Below, one piece after another: positions 1 to 6,856 of a stretch of 13,107 nucleotides of DNA. Under the pieces are notes generated by a model that saw only the letters and a list, made by a program, of their open reading frames with translations, was not told the origin of the DNA and made no database searches. Each line of letters begins with the position of its first letter. Positions within the stretch are counted from its first letter, which is position 1. Origin of the DNA: an uncultured Clostridia bacterium (lineage in GTDB: Bacteria; Bacillota; Clostridia; Oscillospirales; CAG-272). The stretch spans positions 1 through 13,107 of the forward strand of contig CAMFEL010000050.1 in the NCBI GenBank assembly GCA_945949385.1. The letters run 5' to 3'. Both the position numbers and the translations under genes were made by a program.

Positions 1-875
1 TTCTCGTTGATCTTCTTGCCCAAAAGACCCGTAGGCTTTACAAGAAGGATAATGATAAGCACCAGGAATACGATTGCGTTGGCAAGCTCGGTAGACAGGT
101 AAGCGCTGGAGAATATCTCGATGATACCCAGAAGAATACCGCCGAGAAAAGCGCCGGGAATGGAGCCTATACCGCCGAACACTGCGGCGGTAAACGCCTT
201 TATGCCGGGCATGGAGCCGGTGGTGGGAATAAGTCTGGGATAAGAGGAGCAAAGCAGCACTCCCGCAATAGCCGCAAGAGCGGAACCTATGGCAAAGGTA
301 ATGGAAATAGTCTTGTTCACATTGATTCCCATAAGCTGAGCCGCACCCTTGTCCTCGGAGCAGGCGCGCATTGCTTTACCGGTCTTTGTTTTTCCGGTGA
401 ACAAGGTAAGCGCCACCATAATGATTATGCAGGCGCCGATTGTCACAAGAGTTTTGTAAGGCACGGTCATTTCCCCGCCGAACAGCTCAATGCCGCCGTT
501 TCCGAAAATAGCGGGGAAGATCTTGGGATTGGAGGTCCACAAAAGCTGTGCCGCGTTCTGCAGAAAATAGCTGACGCCGATAGCGGTGATAAGCACCGCA
601 AGTGAGGTCACATTACGCAGGGGCTTGTACGCCAGGCGCTCGATAACGATTCCCAGCACAGTACATACGGCAACCGCAATAATAACTCCAAGGGCCGGGT
701 TCAGCCCGTAAGAGGATACGGCAAAAAAGCAGACATAAGCGCCTACCATAATGACATCGCCGTGAGCGAAGTTCAGCATTTTCGCAATGCCGTATACCAT
801 TGTGTAGCCCAGCGCGATTATAGCATAAACGCTGCCGAGACTTATACCGTTTATCAAATTGTTCAGAAAGGCCAA
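1..875 (-). CDS. livH: Branched-chain amino acid ABC transporter permease, LivH family (3' end outside window)
   Basis: Inner-membrane permease of a high-affinity leucine/isoleucine/valine uptake system; it forms the channel with LivM and is driven by LivG/LivF, which would be expected beyond the left edge. About 291 codons are visible. Translation gives a very hydrophobic protein with LivH hallmarks: an N-terminal MAFLNNLINGISLGSVYAII segment, MLNFAHGD at about residues 33-40 and IERLAYKPLRN at about 78-88. LivH proteins are about 290-310 residues, so only a short C-terminus is missing. The start is chosen as TTG at 873-875, because GAGGTG (881-886) lies 5 nt upstream and an in-frame TGA (885-887) closes the frame just above; no ATG fits. 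It follows the binding-protein gene by 117 bp, with a hairpin between. The family is certain; the exact start is fairly sure. Confidence 0.93.
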   Translation of the reverse strand, partial: MAFLNNLINGISLGSVYAIIALGYTMVYGIAKMLNFAHGDVIMVGAYVCFFAVSSYGLNPALGVIIAVAVCTVLGIVIERLAYKPLRNVTSLAVLITAIGVSYFLQNAAQLLWTSNPKIFPAIFGNGGIELFGGEMTVPYKTLVTIGACIIIMVALTLFTGKTKTGKAMRACSEDKGAAQLMGINVNKTISITFAIGSALAAIAGVLLCSSYPRLIPTTGSMPGIKAFTAAVFGGIGSIPGAFLGGILLGIIEIFSSAYLSTELANAIVFLVLIIILLVKPTGLLGKKINE

Positions 876-941
876 AATAACACCTCAGATCGCCGGAGCG
901 GCGAAAACCGCATCTCCGTGAATTATGCCGATATATCAGCA

Positions 942-971
942 AAAGAGGGTTGCCGCAAAGCAGCCCTCTTT
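942..971 (-). terminator. Hairpin between livK and livH, probable attenuator
   Basis: Inverted repeat AAAGAGGGTTGC (942-953) and GCAGCCCTCTTT (960-971) with a 6-nt loop and one mismatched position. Read on the minus strand it ends in CTCTTTT, a short U-run. Its place between a binding-protein gene and the permease gene fits partial termination that makes the binding protein more abundant than the permease. The function is inferred. Confidence 0.55.
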
Positions 972-992
972 ATACCTTGTGTTCAGAGTATT

Positions 993-2195
993 TCAGTCAA
1001 GACCGACGTAAGCGCCGTCCTTGATAACCATGCCCTTGGGAGCCTTGGTAACTGCGCCGGTATCATCCCAGGTCATACCGTCACCGGTGATACCGTCGTA
1101 GCTGAAGTCCTCGGAGGTGAACTTCTCCATGAGAAGATCGCAGAAGTCGGAAGCGGAGGTCTTTGCGGAAACGTCTTCGTCCTTAATAGCATTGTAGATA
1201 GCCCATACGCTGTCGTAAGCATCAGCAGCAAACTGGTTGGGAACCTCGCCGAACTTTTCCTTGTAGGTTGCAACGAACTTAGCGGTCGTCTCATCCTCGG
1301 AGTCTGCGTTGAAGGGTGTCAGAAGGATAACGCCCTCGGCAAGCTTGGTGTCAAAGCCGTCAAGAGTAAGGATACCGTCCATACCGTCAACGCCGAACCA
1401 TGTGGGAGCATATCCTGCAGCGTCAGCCTGAATGAGGATCTGAGAAGCTGCCTCGTAGTACATGGGCAGGAATACCAGATCTGCGCCGGCCTTCTTAGCC
1501 TCGGCGATCTGTACGGAGAAGTCCGTGGAGGTGTCGTCGGTAAAGGTGGTAACGGATACAACATCGATCTTCAGCTTTTCAGCCTCGGTCTTGAAGCTGT
1601 TGTAGATACCGGTGGAGTAAACGTCATCGTTCTTGTAGATAACGGCAACCTTTGTGCCAAGCTCTTTCTCAGCTATGTAGTTAGCGGAAGCAGCGCCCTG
1701 ATTGGGGTCAACGAAGCAAAGCTGGAAAACGTTAGCCTTGCGGTCGATCTCAACGGTGCCGGTAAGAGGGTTAGCAACGCCGCCGATAACATCGGTGGAG
1801 GAAGCGGAAGGAGTGAGATAGAAGATGTGGTCGTTTGCAGCCTCAGCAGAAGTAGCAACTGCGGGCTTGGAAGTAACGGAGCCGAGGCTTATCTGCATAC
1901 CCCAGTCCTTCAGAGTGTTGTAAGCGGTAACTGCTTTCTCGGGATCGTGAACGTCATCCTCGTAGCGAAGCTCAAACTGAAGTCCGCCGAGAGCGTTGAT
2001 CTCGTCAACAGCGATCTGAGCGCCGTTCTTTACTGCAGTACCGTAAATAGCAGCACCGCCGGTAAGAGGGCCGGTACCGCCGATCTTGATAGCGCCGGCA
2101 GCGTCGGAACCGTCATCGGTATTAGCGGAGCCGCAGGCAGCCAGTCCCAGCACCAGCATAGCCGCAACCAGCACAAGTGCAAGAATCTTTTTCAT
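993..2195 (-). CDS. livK: Branched-chain amino acid ABC transporter substrate-binding lipoprotein (LivK/LivJ-like)
   Basis: Extracytoplasmic solute receptor (periplasmic-binding-protein family 6, type I fold) that captures branched-chain amino acids or related substrates and delivers them to the LivH/LivM permease. The 400-residue product begins with a lipoprotein signal: MKK, a hydrophobic stretch and a LAAC lipobox with Cys at residue 21, followed by a short Ser/Asn/Asp-rich linker. The mature part shows typical family sequence: IKIGGTGPLTGGAAIYG near the N-terminus, then NGAQIAVDEINALGG, and LTPSASSTDV at about residue 130. The length is normal. Start ATG 2193-2195; the SD is modest (AGG 8 nt upstream, with GGGGAAAGG further off). 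It lies upstream of livH, transcribed in the same direction. True ligand specificity cannot be read from sequence, since this family also binds amides and urea. Confidence 0.95.
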   Translation of the reverse strand: MKKILALVLVAAMLVLGLAACGSANTDDGSDAAGAIKIGGTGPLTGGAAIYGTAVKNGAQIAVDEINALGGLQFELRYEDDVHDPEKAVTAYNTLKDWGMQISLGSVTSKPAVATSAEAANDHIFYLTPSASSTDVIGGVANPLTGTVEIDRKANVFQLCFVDPNQGAASANYIAEKELGTKVAVIYKNDDVYSTGIYNSFKTEAEKLKIDVVSVTTFTDDTSTDFSVQIAEAKKAGADLVFLPMYYEAASQILIQADAAGYAPTWFGVDGMDGILTLDGFDTKLAEGVILLTPFNADSEDETTAKFVATYKEKFGEVPNQFAADAYDSVWAIYNAIKDEDVSAKTSASDFCDLLMEKFTSEDFSYDGITGDGMTWDDTGAVTKAPKGMVIKDGAYVGLD

Positions 2196-2216
2196 AGAAA
2201 TTACCTAAGCCTTTCC

Positions 2217-2311
2217 CCGGCGATGTACACCGGATTGTATTTTTATTAGCAAATACACCGTATATACAGCCCCGAAAATCGGGGCGCTCCGCCGCACGCC
2301 TTGCACGGCGG
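2217..2311 (-). promoter_or_regulatory. Structured 5' leader of livK (three hairpins)
   Basis: Between the predicted livK start point (about 2333) and its ATG lie three stem-loops. They are CCGCCG/CGGCGG (2289-2294 with 2306-2311), GCCCCGA/TCGGGGC (2269-2275 with 2279-2285, loop of 3) and CCGGCG/CACCGG (2217-2222 with 2228-2233). The third pairs fully only in minus-strand RNA, where the C-A mismatch becomes a G-U wobble, and it sits next to the purine-rich GGGGAAAGG. I recognise no known riboswitch class. Confidence 0.4.
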
Positions 2312-2339
2312 CTGAACTCGGACATATCTGTTGTAAGTA

Positions 2340-2368
2340 ATTATACATACAATATACGGAAAATGCAA
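2340..2368 (-). promoter_or_regulatory. Promoter of livK
   Basis: Minus-strand TTGCAT (2363-2368) and a perfect TATAAT (2340-2345) separated by 17 nt, matching a SigA-type promoter with a strong -10 and a 4/6 -35. The start point would fall near 2333, giving a leader of about 140 nt. An 18-bp palindrome covers the -35 element. Confidence 0.65.
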
Positions 2369-2381
2369 TATATATATTGCA
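2364..2381. promoter_or_regulatory. 18-bp perfect palindrome over livK -35, probable operator
   Basis: TGCAATATATATATTGCA is a perfect 9+9 dyad and includes five of the six bases of the livK -35 box, a classic position for a repressor site. The regulator is unknown and none is encoded next to it in this window. Confidence 0.5.
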
Positions 2382-2408
2382 CAAATATGAACTTTTTTTA
2401 CGGTTTTG

Positions 2409-2438
2409 TTGCACATTTCGGAAAAATACTGTTATAAT
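2409..2438 (+). promoter_or_regulatory. Possible upstream plus-strand promoter
   Basis: TTGCAC (2409-2414) and a perfect TATAAT (2433-2438) with 18-nt spacing, reading toward the phosphoribosyltransferase-like gene. It would give a leader of about 190 nt. The region is AT-rich, so chance matches are likely. Confidence 0.35.
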
Positions 2439-2540
2439 TTTTGTATTTTTGAAGAAAATTTAACCAAACAATTCATTTGCAAAATGCAAAACTTATATTT
2501 ATTCATTTTTGTGAATATTATTCAAATTCCGCCTTTCCTA

Positions 2541-2569
2541 TTGTAAATCCATAGAAATTGTTGTACAAT
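2541..2569 (+). promoter_or_regulatory. Promoter of the phosphoribosyltransferase-like gene
   Basis: TTGTAA (2541-2546) and TACAAT (2564-2569), 17 nt apart, matching consensus at 4/6 and 5/6. The start point would be near 2576, about 57 nt before the ATG. The -10 box overlaps an inverted repeat AATTGT-TGT-ACAATT (2556-2570), a possible operator. Confidence 0.6.
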
Positions 2570-2600
2570 TATACATAAGAAAAGACACCTAAAAAACGAA

Positions 2601-2624
2601 GCAGACTAAGGTCTGCAAAGGAGG
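2601..2624 (+). promoter_or_regulatory. Leader hairpin abutting a strong ribosome binding site
   Basis: GCAGAC-TAAG-GTCTGC (2601-2616) forms a perfect 6-bp stem with a tetraloop, followed without a gap by AAAGGAGG (2617-2624), 8 nt before the ATG at 2633. The SD is near-perfect and supports the start. A hairpin next to the SD may set translation efficiency or protect the 5' end. Confidence 0.55.
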
Positions 2625-2632
2625 ACACTGTT

Positions 2633-3265
2633 ATGAATATGGTAAAGCTTCCTACAAAAAGAAGCGATTTGTATCTGCGGGTGGCACGGGGACATTTTGC
2701 CACCAGCCACAGCCATATGAACTACTACATTGACATCACCATGCAGAAGACCCGACTTTCCGAGGCAACCGCCCTCGCTCAGGAATTTGTGGCAACCTAC
2801 CGTTACAGCGCACCCGTTGACACCATACTGTGTCTCGACGGCACCGAGGTCATCGGTACTTGTATAGCCAACGAAATGACGAAAATGGAGCTTGCCAATA
2901 TGAACCTGCACCAGACGGTTTATATTATCACTCCCGAGCATACCTCGGGCAGCCAGCTTCTGTTCCGCGAAAATATCGCGCCTATGATAAAGGGAAAAAA
3001 TGTGCTTATTCTTGCAGCCTCCGTCGTTACGGGCTTTACCGCCAGAGGCGCAATTGAAGCGGTGAAATACTACGACGGCAACGTGACAGGCATCGCCTCC
3101 GTTTTTGCCACCGTCACCGAATGCGAGGGCTACCCCGTCACCTCCGTTTTCAATCCGAAAGATCTGCCCGACTACGCAAGCTACGATTCCCACAAATGCC
3201 CCATGTGCAGAGAGGGCAAAAAGATTGACGCCCTTATCAATTCCCACGGCTACTCAAAGCTGTAA
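2633..3265 (+). CDS. Phosphoribosyltransferase-like protein with atypical PRPP loop
   Basis: The 210-residue protein resembles the type I phosphoribosyltransferase fold, closest in feel to orotate phosphoribosyltransferase. A hydrophobic strand, a small loop and a helix appear at about residues 123-143 (NVLILAASVVTGFTARG), where PRPP-binding enzymes have VLLVDDVxTTG. Here the two acidic residues are replaced by Ala-Ala (128-129), while the following VVTG is kept. TILCLDGTEVIGTCIANEM (64-82) resembles the earlier substrate-side strand-loop. The C-terminus holds a CPMC motif (189-192) that could form half of a metal site. It is the only plus-strand gene in the window, with its own promoter, strong SD and terminator, divergent from livK and unlinked to pyrimidine genes. 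Automatic pipelines may label it orotate phosphoribosyltransferase; I doubt standard catalysis. Existence is sure, function is not. Confidence 0.85.
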   Translation: MNMVKLPTKRSDLYLRVARGHFATSHSHMNYYIDITMQKTRLSEATALAQEFVATYRYSAPVDTILCLDGTEVIGTCIANEMTKMELANMNLHQTVYIITPEHTSGSQLLFRENIAPMIKGKNVLILAASVVTGFTARGAIEAVKYYDGNVTGIASVFATVTECEGYPVTSVFNPKDLPDYASYDSHKCPMCREGKKIDALINSHGYSKL

Positions 3266-3290
3266 TTTTCATTATATATAAATATATGTA

Positions 3291-3328
3291 AGCAGAGCGG
3301 CGCTTGCCGCTCTGCTTCTCTGTTTTTT
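3291..3328 (+). terminator. Intrinsic terminator of the phosphoribosyltransferase-like gene
   Basis: An 11-bp GC-rich stem, AGCAGAGCGGC (3291-3301) with GCCGCTCTGCT (3306-3316), loop GCTT, followed shortly by TCTCTGTTTTTT. It starts 25 bp after the stop codon. Confidence 0.85.
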
Positions 3329-3342
3329 GCGAATGGATATAC

Positions 3343-3374
3343 AAAACCGCCGCAGGCAATGCCTGCGGCGGTTT
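3343..3374 (-). terminator. Intrinsic terminator of the ugpC-like gene
   Basis: A perfect 14-bp stem, AAACCGCCGCAGGC (3344-3357) with GCCTGCGGCGGTTT (3361-3374), loop of 3. On the minus strand it runs into TTTTGTATAT. It lies 17 bp past the ugpC-like stop and back to back with the plus-strand terminator, so the two convergent genes are cleanly separated. Confidence 0.85.
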
Positions 3375-3391
3375 GTATATACGCAAAATAA

Positions 3392-4504
3392 TCAGTGAAT
3401 GATGAAGCGCTCGGTATCCTTGTCGAAGAGGTGAATCTTGGAAGCGTCGATAGCAACCTTGATAACGTCTCCGGCACGAGCCTTGGAGCGGTTGGAAACC
3501 TTTGCGGTAAACTTCTGCTGATCGCACTCCAGGTACAGATAGATCTCAGCGCCCATAAGCTCGGTAACCTCAACGTCACACTCAATAACGCTGCCGGGCA
3601 TTGCATCGATAGTCTTCTGGTCATCGTGAATGCACTCGGGACGGACGCCCATAACGACTTCCTTGCCCACATAGTCCTTCAGAATGGGGTTGTTAGCCTT
3701 TTCGGGAGGAAGCTTAACGGAGGAGTTGCCGAAGTTCAGGAACATTTCGCCGTGATCCTCTTCAAGCTCGCAGTCAACAAAGTTCATCTGAGGAGTGCCG
3801 ATAAAGCCTGCAACGAACAGGTTGATAGGCATATCGTACAGATTCTGAGGAGTATCCACCTGCTGAATAAGACCGTCCTTCATAACAACGATTCTGGTTG
3901 CCATGGTCATAGCCTCGGTCTGGTCATGGGTAACGTAAATAAAGGTGGTGCCGATTCTCTGATGGATCTTGGTAAGCTCGGTTCTCATGGTTGCACGGAG
4001 CTTTGCGTCAAGGTTTGACAGAGGCTCGTCAAGCAGGAACACGGTAGGCTTACGGACGATAGCGCGTCCCAGAGCAACACGCTGCTTCTGACCGCCGGAC
4101 AGAGCCTTGGGCTTTCTGTCGAGCAGGTGAGTGATGTCCAGAATTCTTGCAGCCTCCTCAACGCGGCGCTTGATCTCCTCCTTGGGAGTCTTGCGCAGCT
4201 TGAGTCCGAATGCCATGTTGTCAAACACGGTCATATGCGGATACAGAGCGTAGTTCTGGAACACCATTGCGATATCACGGTCCTTGGGTGCCACGTCGTT
4301 GACAAGCTTGTCTCCTATGAACAGCTCGCCCTCGGTGATCTCCTCAAGACCTGCGATCATACGCAGAGTGGTGGTCTTACCGCAGCCGGAAGGTCCGACC
4401 AGGATAAGGAACTCCTTGTCCTTGATCTCAAGACAGAAATCCGATACGGCGGTAACGCCGCCGGGATATTTCTTATAGATGTGCTTAAGTGATACGCTTG
4501 CCAT
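3392..4504 (-). CDS. ugpC: Carbohydrate ABC transporter ATP-binding protein (UgpC/MsmK/MalK family)
   Basis: Cytoplasmic ATPase that powers sugar or glycerol-phosphate ABC importers. In 370 residues it shows Walker A GPSGCGKTT (37-45), Q-loop Gln83, signature LSGGQ (135-139), Walker B VFLLDE (155-160), D-loop SNLDAKL and switch His193, all intact. A C-terminal regulatory OB/TOBE-type region (about 240-370) follows, including GVRPECIHD, as in MalK. The start ATG 4502-4504 (MASVSLKHIYKKYPGG) is chosen over an in-frame ATG 15 codons upstream because AAGGAGG lies 7 nt before it and family members begin there. No permease or binding-protein gene is adjacent, which in Firmicutes is typical of a shared ATPase serving several sugar transporters; that role is inferred. 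Confidence 0.96.
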   Translation of the reverse strand: MASVSLKHIYKKYPGGVTAVSDFCLEIKDKEFLILVGPSGCGKTTTLRMIAGLEEITEGELFIGDKLVNDVAPKDRDIAMVFQNYALYPHMTVFDNMAFGLKLRKTPKEEIKRRVEEAARILDITHLLDRKPKALSGGQKQRVALGRAIVRKPTVFLLDEPLSNLDAKLRATMRTELTKIHQRIGTTFIYVTHDQTEAMTMATRIVVMKDGLIQQVDTPQNLYDMPINLFVAGFIGTPQMNFVDCELEEDHGEMFLNFGNSSVKLPPEKANNPILKDYVGKEVVMGVRPECIHDDQKTIDAMPGSVIECDVEVTELMGAEIYLYLECDQQKFTAKVSNRSKARAGDVIKVAIDASKIHLFDKDTERFIIH

Positions 4505-4533
4505 TATATATCCTCCTTGAAAGGTTGGCTGAT

Positions 4534-4569
4534 TGCGGAATGTCCGCATAATTTGCTACACATATTATA
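4534..4569 (-). promoter_or_regulatory. ugpC-like promoter -10 and adjacent dyad
   Basis: Minus-strand TATAAT (4564-4569) gives a start point near 4557 and a leader of about 53 nt; the -35 is poor. Between start point and SD lies a perfect dyad TGCGGA-ATG-TCCGCA (4534-4548), which could be an operator or a leader hairpin. Confidence 0.5.
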
Positions 4570-4627
4570 ACAGTTGAGCGCCCTAAATTAAAGATGTTTT
4601 TTCTCCAAATTTAATTATACGGCTTTG

Positions 4628-4638
4628 TGCAAAATGCA
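4628..4638. promoter_or_regulatory. TGCAAAATGCA dyad upstream of ugpC-like gene
   Basis: GTGCA-AAA-TGCAC (4627-4639) contains TGCAAAATGCA, about 60 bp upstream of the ugpC-like -10. The same 11-mer occurs at 2478-2488 in the livK/phosphoribosyltransferase-like divergent region. It may be a regulator site; AT-rich composition makes chance possible. Confidence 0.35.
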
Positions 4639-4686
4639 CGCAATTTTCGAAAAAGTTCAAAGTTTGCACGAAAATCTCTGCAGTAT

Positions 4687-4705
4687 TTTCTAATATTATT
4701 AGAAA
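4687..4705 (-). terminator. AT-rich hairpin at the tex stop codon
   Basis: TTTCTAAT-ATT-ATTAGAAA, an 8-bp perfect but AT-rich stem immediately after the tex stop. It lacks a GC-rich stem and a U-tract on the minus strand, so it would be a weak terminator or a 3'-end stabiliser. Confidence 0.3.
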
Positions 4706-6856
4706 TTACAGATTTTTCATAGTCAGCCCTATACGTTTTTTCGCCGCGTCAACGCTTTTGATTTTGACGGTGACAATATCCCCCACAGACAGAACCTCAG
4801 AGGGATGGCGGATAAACTTATCGGATATTTCGGAGACGTGCACCAGACCGTCCTGATGAACGCCTATATCCACAAAAGCGCCGAAATCTATGACATTGCG
4901 CACGGTGCCCTTCATTATCATGCCCTCTTCAAGATCCTCTATTTCAATAACCTTTTCGCGCAGTACGGGCGGCGGCAGAGTGTCGCGCACATCGCGCCCC
5001 GGCTTTTCAAGCTCGGAGATTATGTCCATAAGGGTAGGCTCACCGATTCCCAGCTTTTCGCAAAGCTCCGGGATACCCGCGTCACTGCAGCGGCGGCGAA
5101 GCTCCTTCAGTCCACCCACGCTAACGTCTGCTTCCGTGTACCCGAACTCGCGAAGCAGCTCTTTTGCGGCTGTGTAGCTTTCAGGGTGTACACCCGTATT
5201 GTCCAGTATTTCGCTGCTGTCGGGAACACGCAGAAAGCCTGCGCACTGCTCGTAGGCCTTGTCGCCTATGCGGGGCACTTTTTTAATATCGGCGCGCCTT
5301 AAAAACTCGCCGTTTTCGTCTCGGTACTTTACTATGTTCTTCGCGCTTTGGAGATTTATTCCCGCAATATAGGACAGAAGCGAGTAAGAAGCGGTATTAA
5401 GATCCACGCCCACCTTGTTTACGCAGTCCTCCACAACGCCCTCCAGCGCCTCGTCAAGCCTTGCCTGCTTCATATCGTGCTGATACTGACCCACACCGAT
5501 GGATTTCGGGTCTATTTTCACAAGCTCCGCCAAAGGATCCTGAAGGCGGCGTGCAATGGATACGGCGCTGCGCTGAGTAACATCAAAGTCCGGAAACTCC
5601 TCGGCGCCCAGCTTCGACGCGGAATAAACGGAAGCGCCCGCCTCACTGACGATTATATATTTCGTATCCGGGCACTCCCTGAGAGTCTCGGCAATGAACA
5701 TTTCGCTTTCGGCGGAGGCGGTGCCGTTGCCGATAGCCACCACATCCACGCCGTATTTTCGTATAAGGGACAGAACCGTCCTGCGGCTTGCCTCGATTTT
5801 TTCGTGGGGCTTTGTGGGATATATAACGGCGGTGTCCAGCACCAGTCCCGTTTTGTCTACCACCGCAAGCTTACAGCCGGTGCGGTATCCGGGGTCGTAG
5901 CCGAGAACCGTCTTGCCCTTCAGGGGAGAAGCCATAAGCAGATTTTTCAGGTTCTCGGAAAACAGCTTAATTGCGTCGTCTCCGGCGCTGTCAAACAGGA
6001 AAGACCGTATCTCCCTCTCAATAGAGGGAGCGATAAGCCTGTCGTAGCTGTCGCACACGGCGGCGGCAACATGGCGAAAGGCGGGAGAAGCGGGATTCTT
6101 AACGGTGCGGCTGAACAGATAGTTAAGTATTATGTCCGCGTCCACCTTGATATCCACCTTCAGCATACCCTCTTTTTCCCCGCGGTTCATAGCAAGAATT
6201 CGGTGGGGCGGCACGCTTTTCAAAGGCTCGCTGTAATCGTAATACTGCTCGTATACGCTTTCTCCCTCTCCGCACTTTTTGGAAACTATGGTGCCGAAGC
6301 GCTGAGTCAGACGGCGTATTTCCTTGCGGTAATCGGCGTCGTCGGAAACCTCCTCGGCAATAATATCCCTCGCTCCCTGCAAAGCGTCCTCGGCGCTCTC
6401 AACTCCTTTTTCCGCGTCAACAAAGTCAAGCGCCGCCGTCTCAACGGCGGGGTCGTAATCGGAGCGCATTTCAAAAATAAGCTGCGCCAAAGGCTCCAGC
6501 CCCCGCTCTCTGGCAATGCTTGCGCGGGTGCGCCTCTTGGGACGGTAGGGACGGTATATATCGTCCACCTCGGTGACGGTTGAAGCGGCGTCAACGGCGG
6601 CGCAAAGCTCCTCGGTAAGCTTGCCCTGCGCGTCGATAAGACGCTTGACCTCCTCCTTTTTCTCCTCCAGCTTTCTCAGGTAGTTAAGGCGGTCGCAAAG
6701 CTCACGTAGCACGGTGTCGTCAAGACCGCCGGTGACCTCCTTGCGGTATCTGGCAATAAAAGGCACCGTGTTGCCCTCGTCAAGCAGCCCAACCGTACTT
6801 TCAACCTGATTTTGCCGTATGTTCAGTTCTTCCGACAGGGTTTTAATTATGTCCAT
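4706..6856 (-). CDS. tex: Tex family RNA-binding transcription accessory protein
   Basis: Cytoplasmic nucleic-acid-binding protein of the Tex/Spt6-core family, linked to transcription and RNA handling. At 716 residues it matches the usual length of about 720. In order: an N-terminal Tex region with DEGNTVPFIARYRKEVTGGLDD (26-47) and YRPYRPKRRTRASIARERGLEPLA (101-124), a YqgF/RNase H-like domain starting KTVLGYDPGYRTGCKLAVVD (315-334), helix-hairpin-helix repeats (about 490-560) and a C-terminal S1 domain (about 645-716, with GTVRNVIDFGAFVDIGVHQDGLVHVSEIS). Start ATG 6854-6856 is chosen because AAGGA sits 7 nt upstream; an in-frame ATG at 6901 would add 15 residues encoded in the repeat tail of the preceding gene. 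The first 14 bp overlap the end of ygiQ, suggesting coupled translation. Confidence 0.97.
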   Translation of the reverse strand: MDIIKTLSEELNIRQNQVESTVGLLDEGNTVPFIARYRKEVTGGLDDTVLRELCDRLNYLRKLEEKKEEVKRLIDAQGKLTEELCAAVDAASTVTEVDDIYRPYRPKRRTRASIARERGLEPLAQLIFEMRSDYDPAVETAALDFVDAEKGVESAEDALQGARDIIAEEVSDDADYRKEIRRLTQRFGTIVSKKCGEGESVYEQYYDYSEPLKSVPPHRILAMNRGEKEGMLKVDIKVDADIILNYLFSRTVKNPASPAFRHVAAAVCDSYDRLIAPSIEREIRSFLFDSAGDDAIKLFSENLKNLLMASPLKGKTVLGYDPGYRTGCKLAVVDKTGLVLDTAVIYPTKPHEKIEASRRTVLSLIRKYGVDVVAIGNGTASAESEMFIAETLRECPDTKYIIVSEAGASVYSASKLGAEEFPDFDVTQRSAVSIARRLQDPLAELVKIDPKSIGVGQYQHDMKQARLDEALEGVVEDCVNKVGVDLNTASYSLLSYIAGINLQSAKNIVKYRDENGEFLRRADIKKVPRIGDKAYEQCAGFLRVPDSSEILDNTGVHPESYTAAKELLREFGYTEADVSVGGLKELRRRCSDAGIPELCEKLGIGEPTLMDIISELEKPGRDVRDTLPPPVLREKVIEIEDLEEGMIMKGTVRNVIDFGAFVDIGVHQDGLVHVSEISDKFIRHPSEVLSVGDIVTVKIKSVDAAKKRIGLTMKNL

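Noticed and set aside
762..2249. Long plus-strand open frame opposite livK
   Set aside because: It lies antisense to a clear lipoprotein gene, shows no family features and has no SD; codon bias on the real strand explains its length.
5348..6583. Long plus-strand open frame opposite tex
   Set aside because: Antisense shadow of a well-recognised Tex protein, with no domain-like sequence.
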